Shown: positions 24,314 through 33,186, counted from the stretch's first letter. The stretch is DNA of 64,000 bases from Pseudomonas sp. QTF5 (GCF_000512695.2 NZ_AZRW02000020.1:1-64000); one strand, 5' to 3'. A program made the numbers and translations. Notes: generated by a model from the sequence alone, not told the origin.

Positions 24314-25222
24314 TCAGACGCGAGAAGCGAACAACGCCTGATGATCGCGGCACTGCTCCGCTGTCAGCATGAACACCCCATGCCCACCGCGCTCGAACTC
24401 CAGCCAGGCGAAGTCGACTTCCGGGTACAGCGCCTCGACGTGAACCTGGCTGTTACCCACCTCGACAATCAGCAAACCCTTCTCGGCCAGATGATCCGCC
24501 GCTTCGGCGAGCATGCGACGCACCAGGTTCAAACCGTCGTCGCCACAGGCCAGGCCCAACTCCGGTTCGTGCTGATACTCGTCCGGCATGTCGGCGAAAT
24601 CTTCCGCATCGACGTAAGGCGGGTTCGACACGATCAGGTCGAAACGTTGACCCGGCAAGCCATCGAAACCATCGCCTTGAACGGTGAACACCCGCTCATC
24701 GACACCGTGGCGCTCGATGTTCTGGTTCGCCACTTCCAGCGCTTCGAACGACAGATCGGCCAGTACCACTTCGGCATTCTGGAACTCATAAGCACAGGCG
24801 ATGCCGATGCAACCGGAACCGGTGCACAGGTCGAGAATGCGTGCAGGTTCGGCGCCGAGCCACGGTTCGAAACGCTTTTCGATCAGCTCGCCAATTGGCG
24901 AACGCGGGATCAGCACGCGTTCGTCGACAATGAACGACATACCACAGAACCAGGCTTCGCCCAGCAGGTAAGCGGTCGGAATGCGCTCTTCGATGCGGCG
25001 CTTGAGCAAGCGTTGCAGATTGACCAATTCGTCATCTTCCAGACGGCAGTCCAGATAGCTGTCGGCAATTTCCCACGGCAAGTGCAGCGCACCCAACACC
25101 AGTTGACGGGCTTCATCCCAGGCGTTGTCGGTCCCATGGCCGAAAAACAGATCCTCCCCATGGAAGCGGCTGACGGCCCAACGGATATGGTCACGCAGGG
25201 TACGAAGTCGGGAAGTGATCAC
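24314..25222 (-). CDS. prmB: Ribosomal protein L3 glutamine N5-methyltransferase
   Basis: A 302-residue S-adenosylmethionine-dependent methyltransferase of the HemK/PrmB group. The SAM motif is ILDLCTGSGCIGIACA and the substrate Gln-binding motif is VSNPPYVDAEDF (NPPY). The N-terminal ITSRLRTLRDHIRWAVSRF and the length point to PrmB, which methylates a glutamine of ribosomal protein L3, rather than PrmC. The start is taken as GTG at 25222 because conservation begins there and TCTGGAGTTTGCCCC precedes it; an upstream frame reaching 25294 looks non-coding. Confidence 0.92.
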   Translation of the reverse strand: MITSRLRTLRDHIRWAVSRFHGEDLFFGHGTDNAWDEARQLVLGALHLPWEIADSYLDCRLEDDELVNLQRLLKRRIEERIPTAYLLGEAWFCGMSFIVDERVLIPRSPIGELIEKRFEPWLGAEPARILDLCTGSGCIGIACAYEFQNAEVVLADLSFEALEVANQNIERHGVDERVFTVQGDGFDGLPGQRFDLIVSNPPYVDAEDFADMPDEYQHEPELGLACGDDGLNLVRRMLAEAADHLAEKGLLIVEVGNSQVHVEALYPEVDFAWLEFERGGHGVFMLTAEQCRDHQALFASRV

Positions 25223-25460
25223 GGGGCAAACTCCAGAAAAAACGACTGACGATTCTAACAGCCAAAAGACGCCACGACGACGCAGGAAAAACACCGGATC
25301 AGATGTAGGACCCTTCTATTTTTTCAGCAAGCTATTGAACAGAACGAGTATCTTGACAAGGCTGCGACCCAACAACGGCGGTGCCTACGATGGTAGCGAT
25401 TCACAGAAGCGCTCAGCCAGAGGACAATGTCGCAAAAGCCCCACCCGAAGGAGCCCCAGA

Positions 25461-26051
25461 ATGTCCGTTCCAAAAACGATGTTTCAACTCAGCGGCCGTG
25501 GTTATGCAGCGGCCAATCTGGGTCATGCGACCCTTGTCATCATCGATGCCCAGAAAGAATACCTCAGCGGCCCCTTGGCACTGAGCGGCATGGATGCTGC
25601 CGTCGCGAACATCAAACAACTGGTGACCGCTGCCCGTGCAGCCGGTCGGCCGATCGTGCATGTGCGCCACCTCGGCACTGTCGGTGGGCTGTTCGACCCG
25701 CAAGGCGAGCGCGGCGAGTTCATCCCGGGGCTCGAGCCACAGGGCGACGAAACCATTATCGGCAAATTGCTGCCGAGTGCGTTTCATGGCACTGAACTGC
25801 TGGAGCGCCTGCAGAATCTCGGCTCGCTGGACCTTATCGTCTGCGGCTTCATGAGCCATTCCAGCGTCAGCACGACCGTACGCGCTGCGAAAAACCTGGG
25901 CTTTCGTTGCACATTGGTTGAAGACGCCTGCGCGACTCGCGACCTGCCCTACAAGGGTGGCGTCCTGAGCGCCGAGCATGTGCAGCACACCGAAATGGCG
26001 ATCATGGCGGACAACTTCGCCACCCTCGCCCAGACCCGCGAACTGATCTGA
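25461..26051 (+). CDS. Isochorismatase-fold hydrolase lacking the usual Cys
   Basis: A 196-residue isochorismatase/cysteine hydrolase fold protein. Asp29 (VIIDAQKEY) and Lys102 (IIGKLLPSAF) of the triad are present. The position normally filled by the nucleophilic Cys in G-x-M-x-x-x-C-V is Ser135 (GFMSHSSVSTTVRAA). True isochorismatases also lack this Cys, so the protein may hydrolyse an enol ether or use Ser, rather than an amide by a Cys mechanism. The start follows CGAAGGAGCCCCAGA. It is a single gene; substrate unknown. Confidence 0.85.
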   Translation: MSVPKTMFQLSGRGYAAANLGHATLVIIDAQKEYLSGPLALSGMDAAVANIKQLVTAARAAGRPIVHVRHLGTVGGLFDPQGERGEFIPGLEPQGDETIIGKLLPSAFHGTELLERLQNLGSLDLIVCGFMSHSSVSTTVRAAKNLGFRCTLVEDACATRDLPYKGGVLSAEHVQHTEMAIMADNFATLAQTRELI

Positions 26052-26182
26052 TCAACCTTCGATGAGCGGTCCAGGCCGCCGCTCATCCGCAAAAGCCTCT
26101 TATTTGCTGTAATTGCCCTAGCCTCAGGAACATCCCGGTTAACTGCCGGTCGAAGGGCCGATACCCATTGAGGAAGGTCGGA

Positions 26183-26503
26183 ATGAAGTTATCCGATGGT
26201 TTTGATGCACGCCGCTTGCGGCCCAAAGGCCAAAGCAACTGGCGTTTTCGCTTCGGCGCAGCGTTCGCTGCCTTGCTGGCGACGTGCGGTGTGTTGCTGG
26301 CGATGGCCGGCGCGGCCAGCTTGCTGGGCCGGCCACCGGCGCTGGGCGAGTTGAATGCCAGCCCGCTGGGCTCGGCGATCATTCTGGCCGTGGGCCTGTT
26401 CGTGCTGTACATCGGCGTGTGGCTATGGCGCCGCTGCCGTCGCCGCTCGCGCCAGTCGCGAGAGCTGAACATGTCTCCACACTTGATGAAAAAACACGAC
26501 TAA
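26183..26503 (+). CDS. Small two-helix membrane protein, unknown function
   Basis: A 106-residue protein with a basic cytoplasmic N-terminus (DARRLRPKGQSNWRFRFG), two hydrophobic helices (AAFAALLATCGVLLAMAGAA and SAIILAVGLFVLYIGVWLW) and a strongly basic tail (RRCRRRSRQSRE). The start follows AGGAAGGTCGGA and is preferred to the ATG at 26168. The downstream Smr gene is 75 bp away on the same strand and may be co-transcribed. No characterised family is recognised. Confidence 0.78.
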   Translation: MKLSDGFDARRLRPKGQSNWRFRFGAAFAALLATCGVLLAMAGAASLLGRPPALGELNASPLGSAIILAVGLFVLYIGVWLWRRCRRRSRQSRELNMSPHLMKKHD

Positions 26504-26578
26504 GCCCAACGCCGGACGTTTTGTCGCGCCCGATTCGTCCCGACTTGGGTAAACTGGCCGCCCTTCGCGGAGGCTGAC

Positions 26579-27136
26579 ATGCAAGACGACGATTTTTCCC
26601 TGTTCAAAAGCGCGATCCAAGGCGTCAAGCCGATCAAGCACGATCGCGCCGAAACCGGCAAACCCAAGGCCGACCGCGCGCAAATCGCCAAGCTGCGCCA
26701 GGCCGCCACCGTGCGCACCGATGCCACCGCCGTTGACGGGCTGTCCGATCAGTTCGTCATTGATGTCGGCCCAGAAGATGAGCTGATGTGGGCCCGCGAC
26801 GGTGTCCAGGAAAGCCAGATGCGCAAGCTCAAGATCGGACAGATTCCGTTCGAAGGCAGCCTCGATCTGCATGGCATGAACGTGGAAAAGGCCCGTGAAA
26901 CCCTTTGGGCCTTTCTGGCCGAAGCGACCAAATTCGAAATCCGCTGCGTACGTGTCACCCACGGCAAAGCGGTACGCCTGGACGGCAAGCGGCCTATGAT
27001 CAAGAGTCACGTCAACACGTGGCTGCGCCAGCATTCACAGGTGCTCGGCTTCACCTCGTGCCAACCGAAACACGGCGGCGCCGGAGCGGTTTATGTGATG
27101 CTCAAACGCACCATGATGGAAGGTCGCGACGAGTGA
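26579..27136 (+). CDS. Smr-domain protein
   Basis: A 185-residue protein ending in a Smr domain (about 95-180) with the LDLHGMNVEKARETL motif, the CVRVTHGKA strand and the GGAGAVYVMLKR end. Smr domains nick DNA or RNA; small stand-alone forms include E. coli SmrA/SmrB, the latter acting on collided ribosomes. This protein is of the YdaL/SmrA size class, so an endonuclease role is likely but unproven. The start follows CGCGGAGGCTGAC. Confidence 0.85.
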   Translation: MQDDDFSLFKSAIQGVKPIKHDRAETGKPKADRAQIAKLRQAATVRTDATAVDGLSDQFVIDVGPEDELMWARDGVQESQMRKLKIGQIPFEGSLDLHGMNVEKARETLWAFLAEATKFEIRCVRVTHGKAVRLDGKRPMIKSHVNTWLRQHSQVLGFTSCQPKHGGAGAVYVMLKRTMMEGRDE

Positions 27137-27213
27137 TGCCGTCGCTTCACGCTTGCAGCGCCGTGTCCGTCACCGTACCCTTGCCCTTTGCGTAAAATCC
27201 CACAGGTAGTTTC

Positions 27214-27759
27214 ATGTCCCTGGAACAGAATTACACCGAGATTCTCGGCCAATTGGGCGAGGACGCCTCCCGCGAGGGCCTGCTCGACACGCCAAAACGT
27301 GCCGCCAAAGCCATGCAGTACCTCTGCCGCGGTTATGAACAGACACTGGAAGAGGTCACTAACGGTGCCTTGTTCAGCTCCGATAACAGCGAGATGGTGC
27401 TGGTCAAGGACATCGAGCTCTACTCGTTGTGCGAGCACCACATGCTGCCGTTCATCGGCAAGGCCCATGTTGCCTACATCCCGAGCGGCAAGGTTCTGGG
27501 GCTGTCGAAAGTCGCGCGTATCGTTGATATGTACGCCCGCCGCCTGCAGATCCAGGAAAATCTCAGCCGCCAGATCGCCGATGCGGTCCAGCAAGTCACC
27601 GGCGCCCTGGGCGTGGCGGTGGTGATCGAGGCCAAGCACATGTGCATGATGATGCGCGGTGTGGAGAAACAGAATTCGACGATGATCACCTCGGTGATGC
27701 TCGGCGAGTTCCGCGAAAATGCGGCCACCCGCAGCGAGTTTCTCAGCCTGATCAAGTAA
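27214..27759 (+). CDS. folE: GTP cyclohydrolase I
   Basis: A 181-residue type I GTP cyclohydrolase, the first step of tetrahydrofolate synthesis. The zinc and active-site blocks are LYSLCEHHMLPFIGKAHVAY and the later EAKHMCMMMRGVEKQ; PSGKVLGLSKVARIVDMYAR is in between. Length and start (after CACAGGTAGTTTC) are normal. A terminator follows directly, so it ends its transcript. It lies 77 bp after the Smr gene. Confidence 0.96.
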   Translation: MSLEQNYTEILGQLGEDASREGLLDTPKRAAKAMQYLCRGYEQTLEEVTNGALFSSDNSEMVLVKDIELYSLCEHHMLPFIGKAHVAYIPSGKVLGLSKVARIVDMYARRLQIQENLSRQIADAVQQVTGALGVAVVIEAKHMCMMMRGVEKQNSTMITSVMLGEFRENAATRSEFLSLIK

Positions 27760-27773
27760 CTCGCAGCACGAAG

Positions 27774-27802
27774 AAAACCGGCACTGATCGCCGGTTTTTT
27801 TT
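27774..27802 (+). terminator. Terminator of folE
   Basis: AACCGGC pairs with GCCGGTT around a short loop and is followed by eight T. Confidence 0.9.
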
Positions 27803-27860
27803 CGCCTGCGAAAAATCAGGTAAGCTGCGCGCCTTCTGTTTGCCCTGTGAGGCTTATCCC

Positions 27861-28232
27861 GTGTTCGTTAAAGCGCTTCGTATCGGCCTCGGCCAACTGA
27901 TCATCTTCATCGATTTCATTACTCGTCCAGGCAAGAAGCAGCGCCCCGCCGCCGCTCAGGCTCAGGTCGAAACGGCCGCCAAGGACCTGACCCTGTATCA
28001 GTTCCACGCCTGCCCGTTCTGCGTGAAAACCCGCCGCACCCTGCGCCGCCTGAACGTTCCGGTGGCGTTGCGCGATGCGAAGAACAACGAACAGGATCGC
28101 CAGACCCTGCTTGAGCAAGGCGGCAAGATCAAGGTGCCGTGCCTGCGTATCGAAGAGAATGGCCAGACCACCTGGATGTATGAGTCCAAGGTGATCATTG
28201 ATTATCTGGATAAGCGGTTTGCTGCAGCCTGA
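27861..28232 (+). CDS. Membrane-anchored glutaredoxin/GST N-domain protein
   Basis: A 123-residue protein with an N-terminal hydrophobic stretch (ALRIGLGQLIIFIDFI) followed by a glutaredoxin fold with the CPFC active site (Cys51 and Cys54) and the GSH-binding loop IKVPCLRIEEN and ESKVIIDYL. It should exchange disulfides using glutathione at the inner membrane. The start is GTG at 27861, because TGAGGCTTATCCC lies before it and the domain begins here; a terminator and REP flank it, so it is a single gene. Confidence 0.83.
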   Translation: MFVKALRIGLGQLIIFIDFITRPGKKQRPAAAQAQVETAAKDLTLYQFHACPFCVKTRRTLRRLNVPVALRDAKNNEQDRQTLLEQGGKIKVPCLRIEENGQTTWMYESKVIIDYLDKRFAAA

Positions 28233-28259
28233 GGTTTTGTGGTGCTGTTGATGGCCTCT

Positions 28260-28350
28260 TCGCGGGCAAGCCTCGCTCCTACAGGTTTTGTGTCGTGTCC
28301 AAATGATGGGCAAACACTAAACCTGTTAGGAGCGAGGCTTGCCCGCGAAG
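28260..28350. repeat. REP pair (TAGGAGCGAGGCTTGCCCGCGAA type)
   Basis: TTCGCGGGCAAGCCTCGCTC at the left faces GAGCGAGGCTTGCCCGCGAA at the right; the arms extend inward through CTACAGGTTT / AAACCTGTTAG. Confidence 0.9.
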
Positions 28351-28383
28351 GCGTCGGCACAAGCACTGCAAATCCCGGACAAA

Positions 28384-28411
28384 AATAAACCGGCCGAATG
28401 GCCGGTTTATT
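28384..28411. terminator. Bidirectional terminator
   Basis: AATAAACCGGCC and GGCCGGTTTATT form a perfect 12-bp stem around GAAT with A/T tracts on both sides. It should end the aminotransferase transcript on the minus strand and any read-through on the plus strand. Confidence 0.88.
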
Positions 28412-28427
28412 GTTTTATACCCTCCTC

Positions 28428-29594
28428 TCAAGCCGCTTCTGCCGCCTGGCCCTGACGCACCGCCGTCGCCAATCGCTTGAGCCCTTCGTCCAGCCGCGCC
28501 GGGTCGATGTGGCTGAAGTTCAGCCGCAGGTGACCGGGGTTCTTGTCCGGCTCAGGGAAAAATGGCTCGCCTGGCATAAACGCCACATCCGCCGCCAGAG
28601 CAGCCTTGAGCAGCGTTCGGGTATCCAGCGGCTGCTTTAGCGTCAGCCAGAAAAACAGCCCACCCTGCGGCACGTTCCACTGCGCCAGGTCGCCGAAATG
28701 CTTTTCAAGTGCTGACTGGAATGCATCCCGACGAGCCCGATAGAAGTCACGCAACTCACCCAGGTGCTGCTGGTATTTTTCGGTGCCGATCCATTGCAGC
28801 GCTTGCCACTGCCCGATGCGGTTGGTGTGCAGATCGGCCGATTGCTTGAGCCGCAGCAAGTGCGGAAACAGGTCTGGGCTGGCGATCAGGTAACCGACCC
28901 GCAGGCCCGGCAACAGGGTTTTCGACACGGTGCCGGTGTAGATCCAGCTGGCCTTGTTCAAGCGACTGACGATCGGCGTGGCACTGCCGCCGTCGAAGGT
29001 CAGCTCGCGGTAGGGTTCGTCTTCGATCAGGGTCACGCCGAACTCGTCGAGCAACGCCGCCACTGCATCACGCTTGGCCTCGCTGTAGCGCACCGCCGAT
29101 GGGTTCTGAAACGTCGGAATCAGGTAAATGAACGCTGGTTTGTGTTTTTCCAGACGGCTGCGCAATTGCGCCAGATCCGGACCATCGGCTTCCAGCGGGA
29201 CGGTGATGCAGTCGGCGCCGAACAACTGGAAGATCTGCAACGCTGCCAGGTAAGTCGGCGCTTCAAGCAGGATCTCGGTGCCTTTGTCGATGTAAAGCTT
29301 GGCCGCCAGATCGAGGGTTTGCTGGGAACCGCTGACCACCAGCACCTGACTCGCCTCGCACGGCACGCCCAACGCTCGGGCTTCGGCCGCCAGCGCTTCA
29401 CGTAGTGCCGGCTCGCCTTCGCTCATGCCGTATTGCCCCATGGACAGCGGCATGTCCGCCCACTCGACTTTCGGCAGCATGGCTTCGGCCGGTAAACCGC
29501 CAGCGAACGACATCACTTCCGGACGCTGGGCGGCGGCGAGGATTTCACGGATCAAAGAACTTTTAAGGCGCGAGACACGTTCGGAAAAAGCCAT
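28428..29594 (-). CDS. PLP-dependent aminotransferase (LysN/2-aminoadipate type)
   Basis: A 388-residue class I/II aminotransferase of the MocR-like fold without a regulator domain, as in 2-aminoadipate and valine-pyruvate aminotransferases. MSFAGGLPAEAMLP is the substrate-binding N-terminus, YLIPTFQNPSAVRYSE and IEDEPYRELTF mark the cofactor pocket, and SKTLLPGLRVGY carries the Schiff-base lysine. The start at 29594 (MAFSERVSRLKSS) is conserved in the family; the frame to 29633 is possible but neither has a strong ribosome binding site. The divergently placed MarR gene 82 bp away may regulate it. The amino donor and acceptor are not readable. Confidence 0.85.
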   Translation of the reverse strand: MAFSERVSRLKSSLIREILAAAQRPEVMSFAGGLPAEAMLPKVEWADMPLSMGQYGMSEGEPALREALAAEARALGVPCEASQVLVVSGSQQTLDLAAKLYIDKGTEILLEAPTYLAALQIFQLFGADCITVPLEADGPDLAQLRSRLEKHKPAFIYLIPTFQNPSAVRYSEAKRDAVAALLDEFGVTLIEDEPYRELTFDGGSATPIVSRLNKASWIYTGTVSKTLLPGLRVGYLIASPDLFPHLLRLKQSADLHTNRIGQWQALQWIGTEKYQQHLGELRDFYRARRDAFQSALEKHFGDLAQWNVPQGGLFFWLTLKQPLDTRTLLKAALAADVAFMPGEPFFPEPDKNPGHLRLNFSHIDPARLDEGLKRLATAVRQGQAAEAA

Positions 29595-29676
29595 GGGAGT
29601 CACCGGTAGCGAGGCCTGAGGAAAATGAGTCAAACTGGTTGACCGAAATTACGACAGACCGAGCGGATACGTCAAC

Positions 29677-30123
29677 ATGCTTGACCTTAAAAACCCCAGC
29701 ACTCAGCAACAAGCCATGGAAGCGTTTTTCTTCGGTTACCAGGCGTTCACCGCCAAGGCCGACGAAATGCTCGAGCGTCGCGGCTTGAGCCGGGTGCACC
29801 AACGCATCGTGTTTTTCATCGCCCGCTACCCTGCCCTCAGCGTCAAGGAGTTGCTGGCGTTACTCGGCGTGAGCAAACAGGCGCTGAACATTCCGCTACG
29901 TCAGTTGGTGGAAATGCATTTGGTGAACAGCGTCGCGTCCGAAACCGATAAGCGTAAGCGACTGCTGGAACTGACTGCGGAAGGCGCGCGATTCGAGCAG
30001 TCGTTGCGGCGCGAGCAGGTGAAATTGCTGGAGCGGGTGTTTGCCGAGGCTGGGGAGACTGCGGTGAATGGGTGGCTGGCGGTGAACCTGGCGATGGGGA
30101 AAAGTCAGGAGGCAGCTGACTGA
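29677..30123 (+). CDS. MarR-family transcriptional regulator
   Basis: A 148-residue winged helix-turn-helix protein of the MarR family. The DNA-recognition part is YPALSVKELLALLGVSKQAL and the wing is ASETDKRKRLLELTAEG. These dimers usually repress neighbouring genes until an aromatic or acidic ligand binds. It is divergent from the aminotransferase, which is the most likely target. Confidence 0.87.
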   Translation: MLDLKNPSTQQQAMEAFFFGYQAFTAKADEMLERRGLSRVHQRIVFFIARYPALSVKELLALLGVSKQALNIPLRQLVEMHLVNSVASETDKRKRLLELTAEGARFEQSLRREQVKLLERVFAEAGETAVNGWLAVNLAMGKSQEAAD

Positions 30124-30164
30124 AACGCTCTACCCGCGACATGTGTATCGACTGATCTAAAGCT

Positions 30165-30231
30165 ATCGCGGGCAAGCCACGCTCCCACAGGGGAATGCGC
30201 TTACCTGTGGGGAGCGTGGCTTGCCCGCGAA
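30165..30231. repeat. REP pair (GGGAGCGTGGCTTGCCCGCGA type)
   Basis: TCGCGGGCAAGCCACGCTCC and GGAGCGTGGCTTGCCCGCGA face each other with only a 20-nt spacer, making a compact cruciform between the MarR gene and the purine permease promoter. Confidence 0.9.
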
Positions 30232-30295
30232 GGCGTCCTTCCTGGCGATATATCCCTATTGCCAAACTTTTCGTCTACAAAATCAAAAACATTAT

Positions 30296-30323
30296 TTGCT
30301 TTATTTGTATACAAAAGCATAAT
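30296..30323 (+). promoter_or_regulatory. NCS2 permease promoter with palindromic operator
   Basis: TTGCTT (30296-30301) and CATAAT (30318-30323) are 16 bp apart, and the perfect 12-bp palindrome TTTGTATACAAA (30304-30315) lies inside the spacer. The same palindrome core occurs before puuE. A dimeric repressor bound here would block RNA polymerase. GntR proteins of the FCD class are known to use TTGTATACAA-like sites, but no such gene is in the window. Confidence 0.6.
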
Positions 30324-30443
30324 TCGCTTCGTGCGAGTTCTTGACCAACAAGTCAACAAATTCGCAAGCACCTCAAAGGGTCGCTGCCACCCTCATGGGT
30401 CCGGCCCTGGAAATAACAATAAAACTCTTGAGGAGTACTCGCT

Positions 30444-31793
30444 GTGGAAAGCCGCAAATCCGAAGCCTCGACGCTGGAACTCTCGCCGCCATTACGCAAT
30501 GGCTGGCTGGAGCGCATCTTCAAACTCAGCTTGCACGGCACCACGGTGAAGACCGAGCTGATAGCCGGTCTGACAACCTTCATCACCATGGCCTACATCA
30601 TCTTCGTCAACCCGAACATCATGGCGGATGCCGGCATCGATCATGGGGCGGCGTTCGTCGCCACTTGCATCGCCGCCGCGCTGGGTTGCCTGTTGATGGG
30701 GCTGTACGCCAACTGGCCGGTCGGCCTGGCGCCGGGCATGGGTCTGAACGCGTTCTTCACTTACACCGTGGTCGGCACCATGGGCTACAACTGGGAAACC
30801 GCACTCGGCGCGGTATTTGTGTCCGGTGTGTTGTTCATGATTCTGACCTTCTCACGGATCCGCGAATGGCTGCTCAATAGCATTCCAGTGAGCCTGCGCT
30901 TCGCCATGGGTGCCGGCGTAGGTTTGTTCCTCGGACTGATCGGGTTGAAAACCGCCGGTATCGTCGTCGATAGCCCGGCCACGCTGATCAAACTCGGCTC
31001 CCTGCGCGAACCTGGCCCACTGCTGGCTGCCATCTGCTTCCTGATGATCGCCGTGCTCAGCTACCACAAAGTGTTCGGTGCGATCCTCATCAGCATCATC
31101 ACCGTGACTCTGGCCGGTTGGGGCCTGGGCCTGGTGCATTACGAGGGCATCATGTCTGCCCCGCCAAGCCTGGCTCCGACCTGGATGGCCATGAACGTCG
31201 CCGGCGTGTTCAACGTCAGCATGATCAGCGTGGTCCTGGCGTTCCTCTTCGTGCACATGTTCGATACCGCCGGCACCTTGATGGGCGTCGCCCAACGCGC
31301 CAATCTGGTGAACCCCGACGGCAAAATCGAAAACCTTTCCCGCGCCATGAAAGCCGACAGTGCATCCAGCGTGTTCGGTGCGGTGGTCGGTGTTCCGCCA
31401 GTCACCAGCTACGTGGAAAGTGCCGCTGGCGTCGCAGCGGGTGGTCGGACTGGTCTTACCGCTGTGACCGTAGGTGTGCTATTTGTTGCCGCGATGTTTT
31501 TCGCACCGCTGGCTGGCATGATTCCCGCTTACGCCACCGCCGGTGCGCTGATTTATGTGGCGATGCTGATGATGGGCGGTATGGCACACATCGAATGGGA
31601 CGAGGCGACCGACAGCATTCCGGCGATCGTCACCGCGATCATGATGCCGCTGACCTTCTCGGTCGCCGATGGTATTGCGCTGGGTTTTATCACTTACGTG
31701 GTGCTAAAGGCCTTTACCGGTAAGCACAAGGAAATTTCCGTCAGTTTGTGGGTGCTGTGCGCGATCTTCATCGCCAAGTTCATTTTCTTGTAA
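30444..31793 (+). CDS. NCS2-family purine permease (AzgA/GhxP type)
   Basis: A 449-residue nucleobase permease with 12-14 membrane segments. Characteristic blocks are TTFITMAYIIFVNPNIMADAG near residue 47, GLAPGMGLNAFFTY near 94, and the later VVGVPPVTSYVESAAGVAAGGRTGL loop region (residues ~312-335) of the adenine/hypoxanthine/guanine branch. It probably brings hypoxanthine, guanine or adenine across the inner membrane with protons. The start is GTG at 30444 after CTTGAGGAGTACTCGCT. An A-rich stretch (AAATAACAATAAAA) just before the ribosome binding site looks like an Hfq/Crc site. It opens the purine region. Confidence 0.88.
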   Translation: MESRKSEASTLELSPPLRNGWLERIFKLSLHGTTVKTELIAGLTTFITMAYIIFVNPNIMADAGIDHGAAFVATCIAAALGCLLMGLYANWPVGLAPGMGLNAFFTYTVVGTMGYNWETALGAVFVSGVLFMILTFSRIREWLLNSIPVSLRFAMGAGVGLFLGLIGLKTAGIVVDSPATLIKLGSLREPGPLLAAICFLMIAVLSYHKVFGAILISIITVTLAGWGLGLVHYEGIMSAPPSLAPTWMAMNVAGVFNVSMISVVLAFLFVHMFDTAGTLMGVAQRANLVNPDGKIENLSRAMKADSASSVFGAVVGVPPVTSYVESAAGVAAGGRTGLTAVTVGVLFVAAMFFAPLAGMIPAYATAGALIYVAMLMMGGMAHIEWDEATDSIPAIVTAIMMPLTFSVADGIALGFITYVVLKAFTGKHKEISVSLWVLCAIFIAKFIFL

Positions 31794-31827
31794 GCCGTCT
31801 ACGTTTCAAAAACAGTGTTTCAAAACA

Positions 31828-31856
31828 GCCTCACCCCGTCGGGTGGGGCTTTTGCA
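31828..31856 (+). terminator. Terminator after the NCS2 permease
   Basis: GCCTCACCCCGTCGGGTGGGGC hairpin followed by TTTTG, between the permease and the LysE gene. Confidence 0.7.
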
Positions 31857-31872
31857 CATAGGGAGGAAAGTG

Positions 31873-32499
31873 ATGAGTCTGGAAACCTGGCTGCTGTTCA
31901 GCGGCGCTGCGCTGGTGGTGATCCTGGTCCCGGGGCCACTGTCGTTGCTGATGATCAGCAACAGTCTGAATTACGGTTTGCGCCGTTCTTACCCGGCGTT
32001 TCTGGGTGGCGTGATTGCGTCGATCTGCCTGCTCAGTGCTTCAGCGCTTGGCTTGGGCGCATTGTTGCTGGCGTCGGAACAGCTGTTCAGCGCCCTGAAA
32101 ATCGTCGGTGCGTTGTACCTGTTCTACCTCGCCTGGCAGAGCTGGCAGCAATCGCGTCAGCCATCCCAGGGCGCCGAAGTGCCCCAGGCTGCACCGGTGC
32201 CGCGCTTTCGCGCACTGTTCGGGCGCGCGTTCATGCTCGGCGCGAGTAATCCGAAAGATATTTTGTTCTTTGCCGCTTTCCTGCCGCAGTTTTTGAGCGC
32301 CGAACAGCCGTTCCTGCCGCAGTTGCTGGTGATGATTGTCACCTGGACCGTGTTGGATCTGCTGTGCAAGCTGGCTTATGGGCTGGGGGCTCATGGCGCG
32401 GCGGGGTATTTGCGCAGCGGCAAGGGGCAGAGCTGGTTTAACCGGGTGAGTGCCGGGTTGTTCAGTGGCGCCGGTGCGGCGTCGTTGTTGAGCCGTTAA
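31873..32499 (+). CDS. LysE/RhtB-family exporter
   Basis: A 208-residue inner-membrane exporter with about six helices. The family motif VPGPLSLLMISNSLNYGLRRS near residues 19-39 and GASNPKDILFFAAFLPQF near 118-135 are clear. Members export amino acids or similar small molecules. The start follows AGGGAGGAAAGTG. Its place inside the purine region may be chance, since a terminator separates it from the permease. Confidence 0.87.
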   Translation: MSLETWLLFSGAALVVILVPGPLSLLMISNSLNYGLRRSYPAFLGGVIASICLLSASALGLGALLLASEQLFSALKIVGALYLFYLAWQSWQQSRQPSQGAEVPQAAPVPRFRALFGRAFMLGASNPKDILFFAAFLPQFLSAEQPFLPQLLVMIVTWTVLDLLCKLAYGLGAHGAAGYLRSGKGQSWFNRVSAGLFSGAGAASLLSR

Positions 32500-32509
32500 A
32501 AGCAAAAGC

Positions 32510-32603
32510 TTCGCGAGCAAGCCCGCTCCCACATTTGATCTCTGCCGGTCACAAATAATGTATTCGCAGAAGATCCTCGTGTGGGAGCGGGCTTGCTCGC
32601 GAA
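32510..32603. repeat. REP pair (GTGGGAGCGGGCTTGCTCGCGAA type)
   Basis: Inverted REP cores between the convergent LysE and uraH genes. Confidence 0.9.
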
Positions 32604-32635
32604 GGCGTCATCAGCAACACCACACATCTCAGGGC

Positions 32636-32664
32636 AAAAAAAAGCCCGCAGTGTGAGCGGGCAA
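32636..32664 (-). terminator. Terminator of uraH
   Basis: On the minus strand GCCCGCTCACACTGCGGGC forms a hairpin followed by eight T. Confidence 0.85.
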
Positions 32665-32702
32665 AGACCAAAGAAGCTTTATGCGCAGATTCTTGGGGGA
32701 GT

Positions 32703-33056
32703 CTAGCTTCCTCTGTAGGTCGAATAGCTATACGGCGAAATCAACAACGGCACATGGTAGTGATCCTGCTGCGCAGAGATGCCGAAACGCAGCACCACCA
32801 CATCCAGGAACGCAGGCTCAGGCAGCTGAACCCCACGGGCGCGGTAGTAATCACCCGCATGAAACTGAAGCTGATAGACCCCGGACCGATAGTCATCGCC
32901 TTGCAGCAGCGGCGAATCGACACGACCGTCGCTGTTGGTAATCGCAGTGGCGACCCATTCCAGCTGCGAACCTTCAACGCGGTACAACTCGACCTTGATC
33001 GAGCTGCCCGGGCAACCGTGTGCAGCATCCAAAACGTGTGTAGTCAAACGTCCCAT
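32703..33056 (-). CDS. uraH: 5-hydroxyisourate hydrolase (transthyretin-like)
   Basis: A 117-residue HIUase that opens the ring of 5-hydroxyisourate, the unstable product of urate oxidation, to give OHCU. Signature residues are visible: the His in LTTHVLDAAHG, the Arg/Ser region VDSPLL, the His of DHYHVPLLISP and the C-terminal YRGS tetrapeptide that distinguishes HIUases from transthyretin. It is divergent from puuE and shares the operator region; the other urate genes follow on the opposite strand. Confidence 0.95.
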   Translation of the reverse strand: MGRLTTHVLDAAHGCPGSSIKVELYRVEGSQLEWVATAITNSDGRVDSPLLQGDDYRSGVYQLQFHAGDYYRARGVQLPEPAFLDVVVLRFGISAQQDHYHVPLLISPYSYSTYRGS

Positions 33057-33186
33057 TGATTCTGCGCGCCTGCCTGCGTGGAGCAGTCAGACCTCGCGCC
33101 TCCCGAAGTCAGTTGAAAAGGAGACCGCACCGTTTCGGAGCACGAAAAGCTGCGGCGAGCGACTGATTAAGACATTTTTCATAAAA

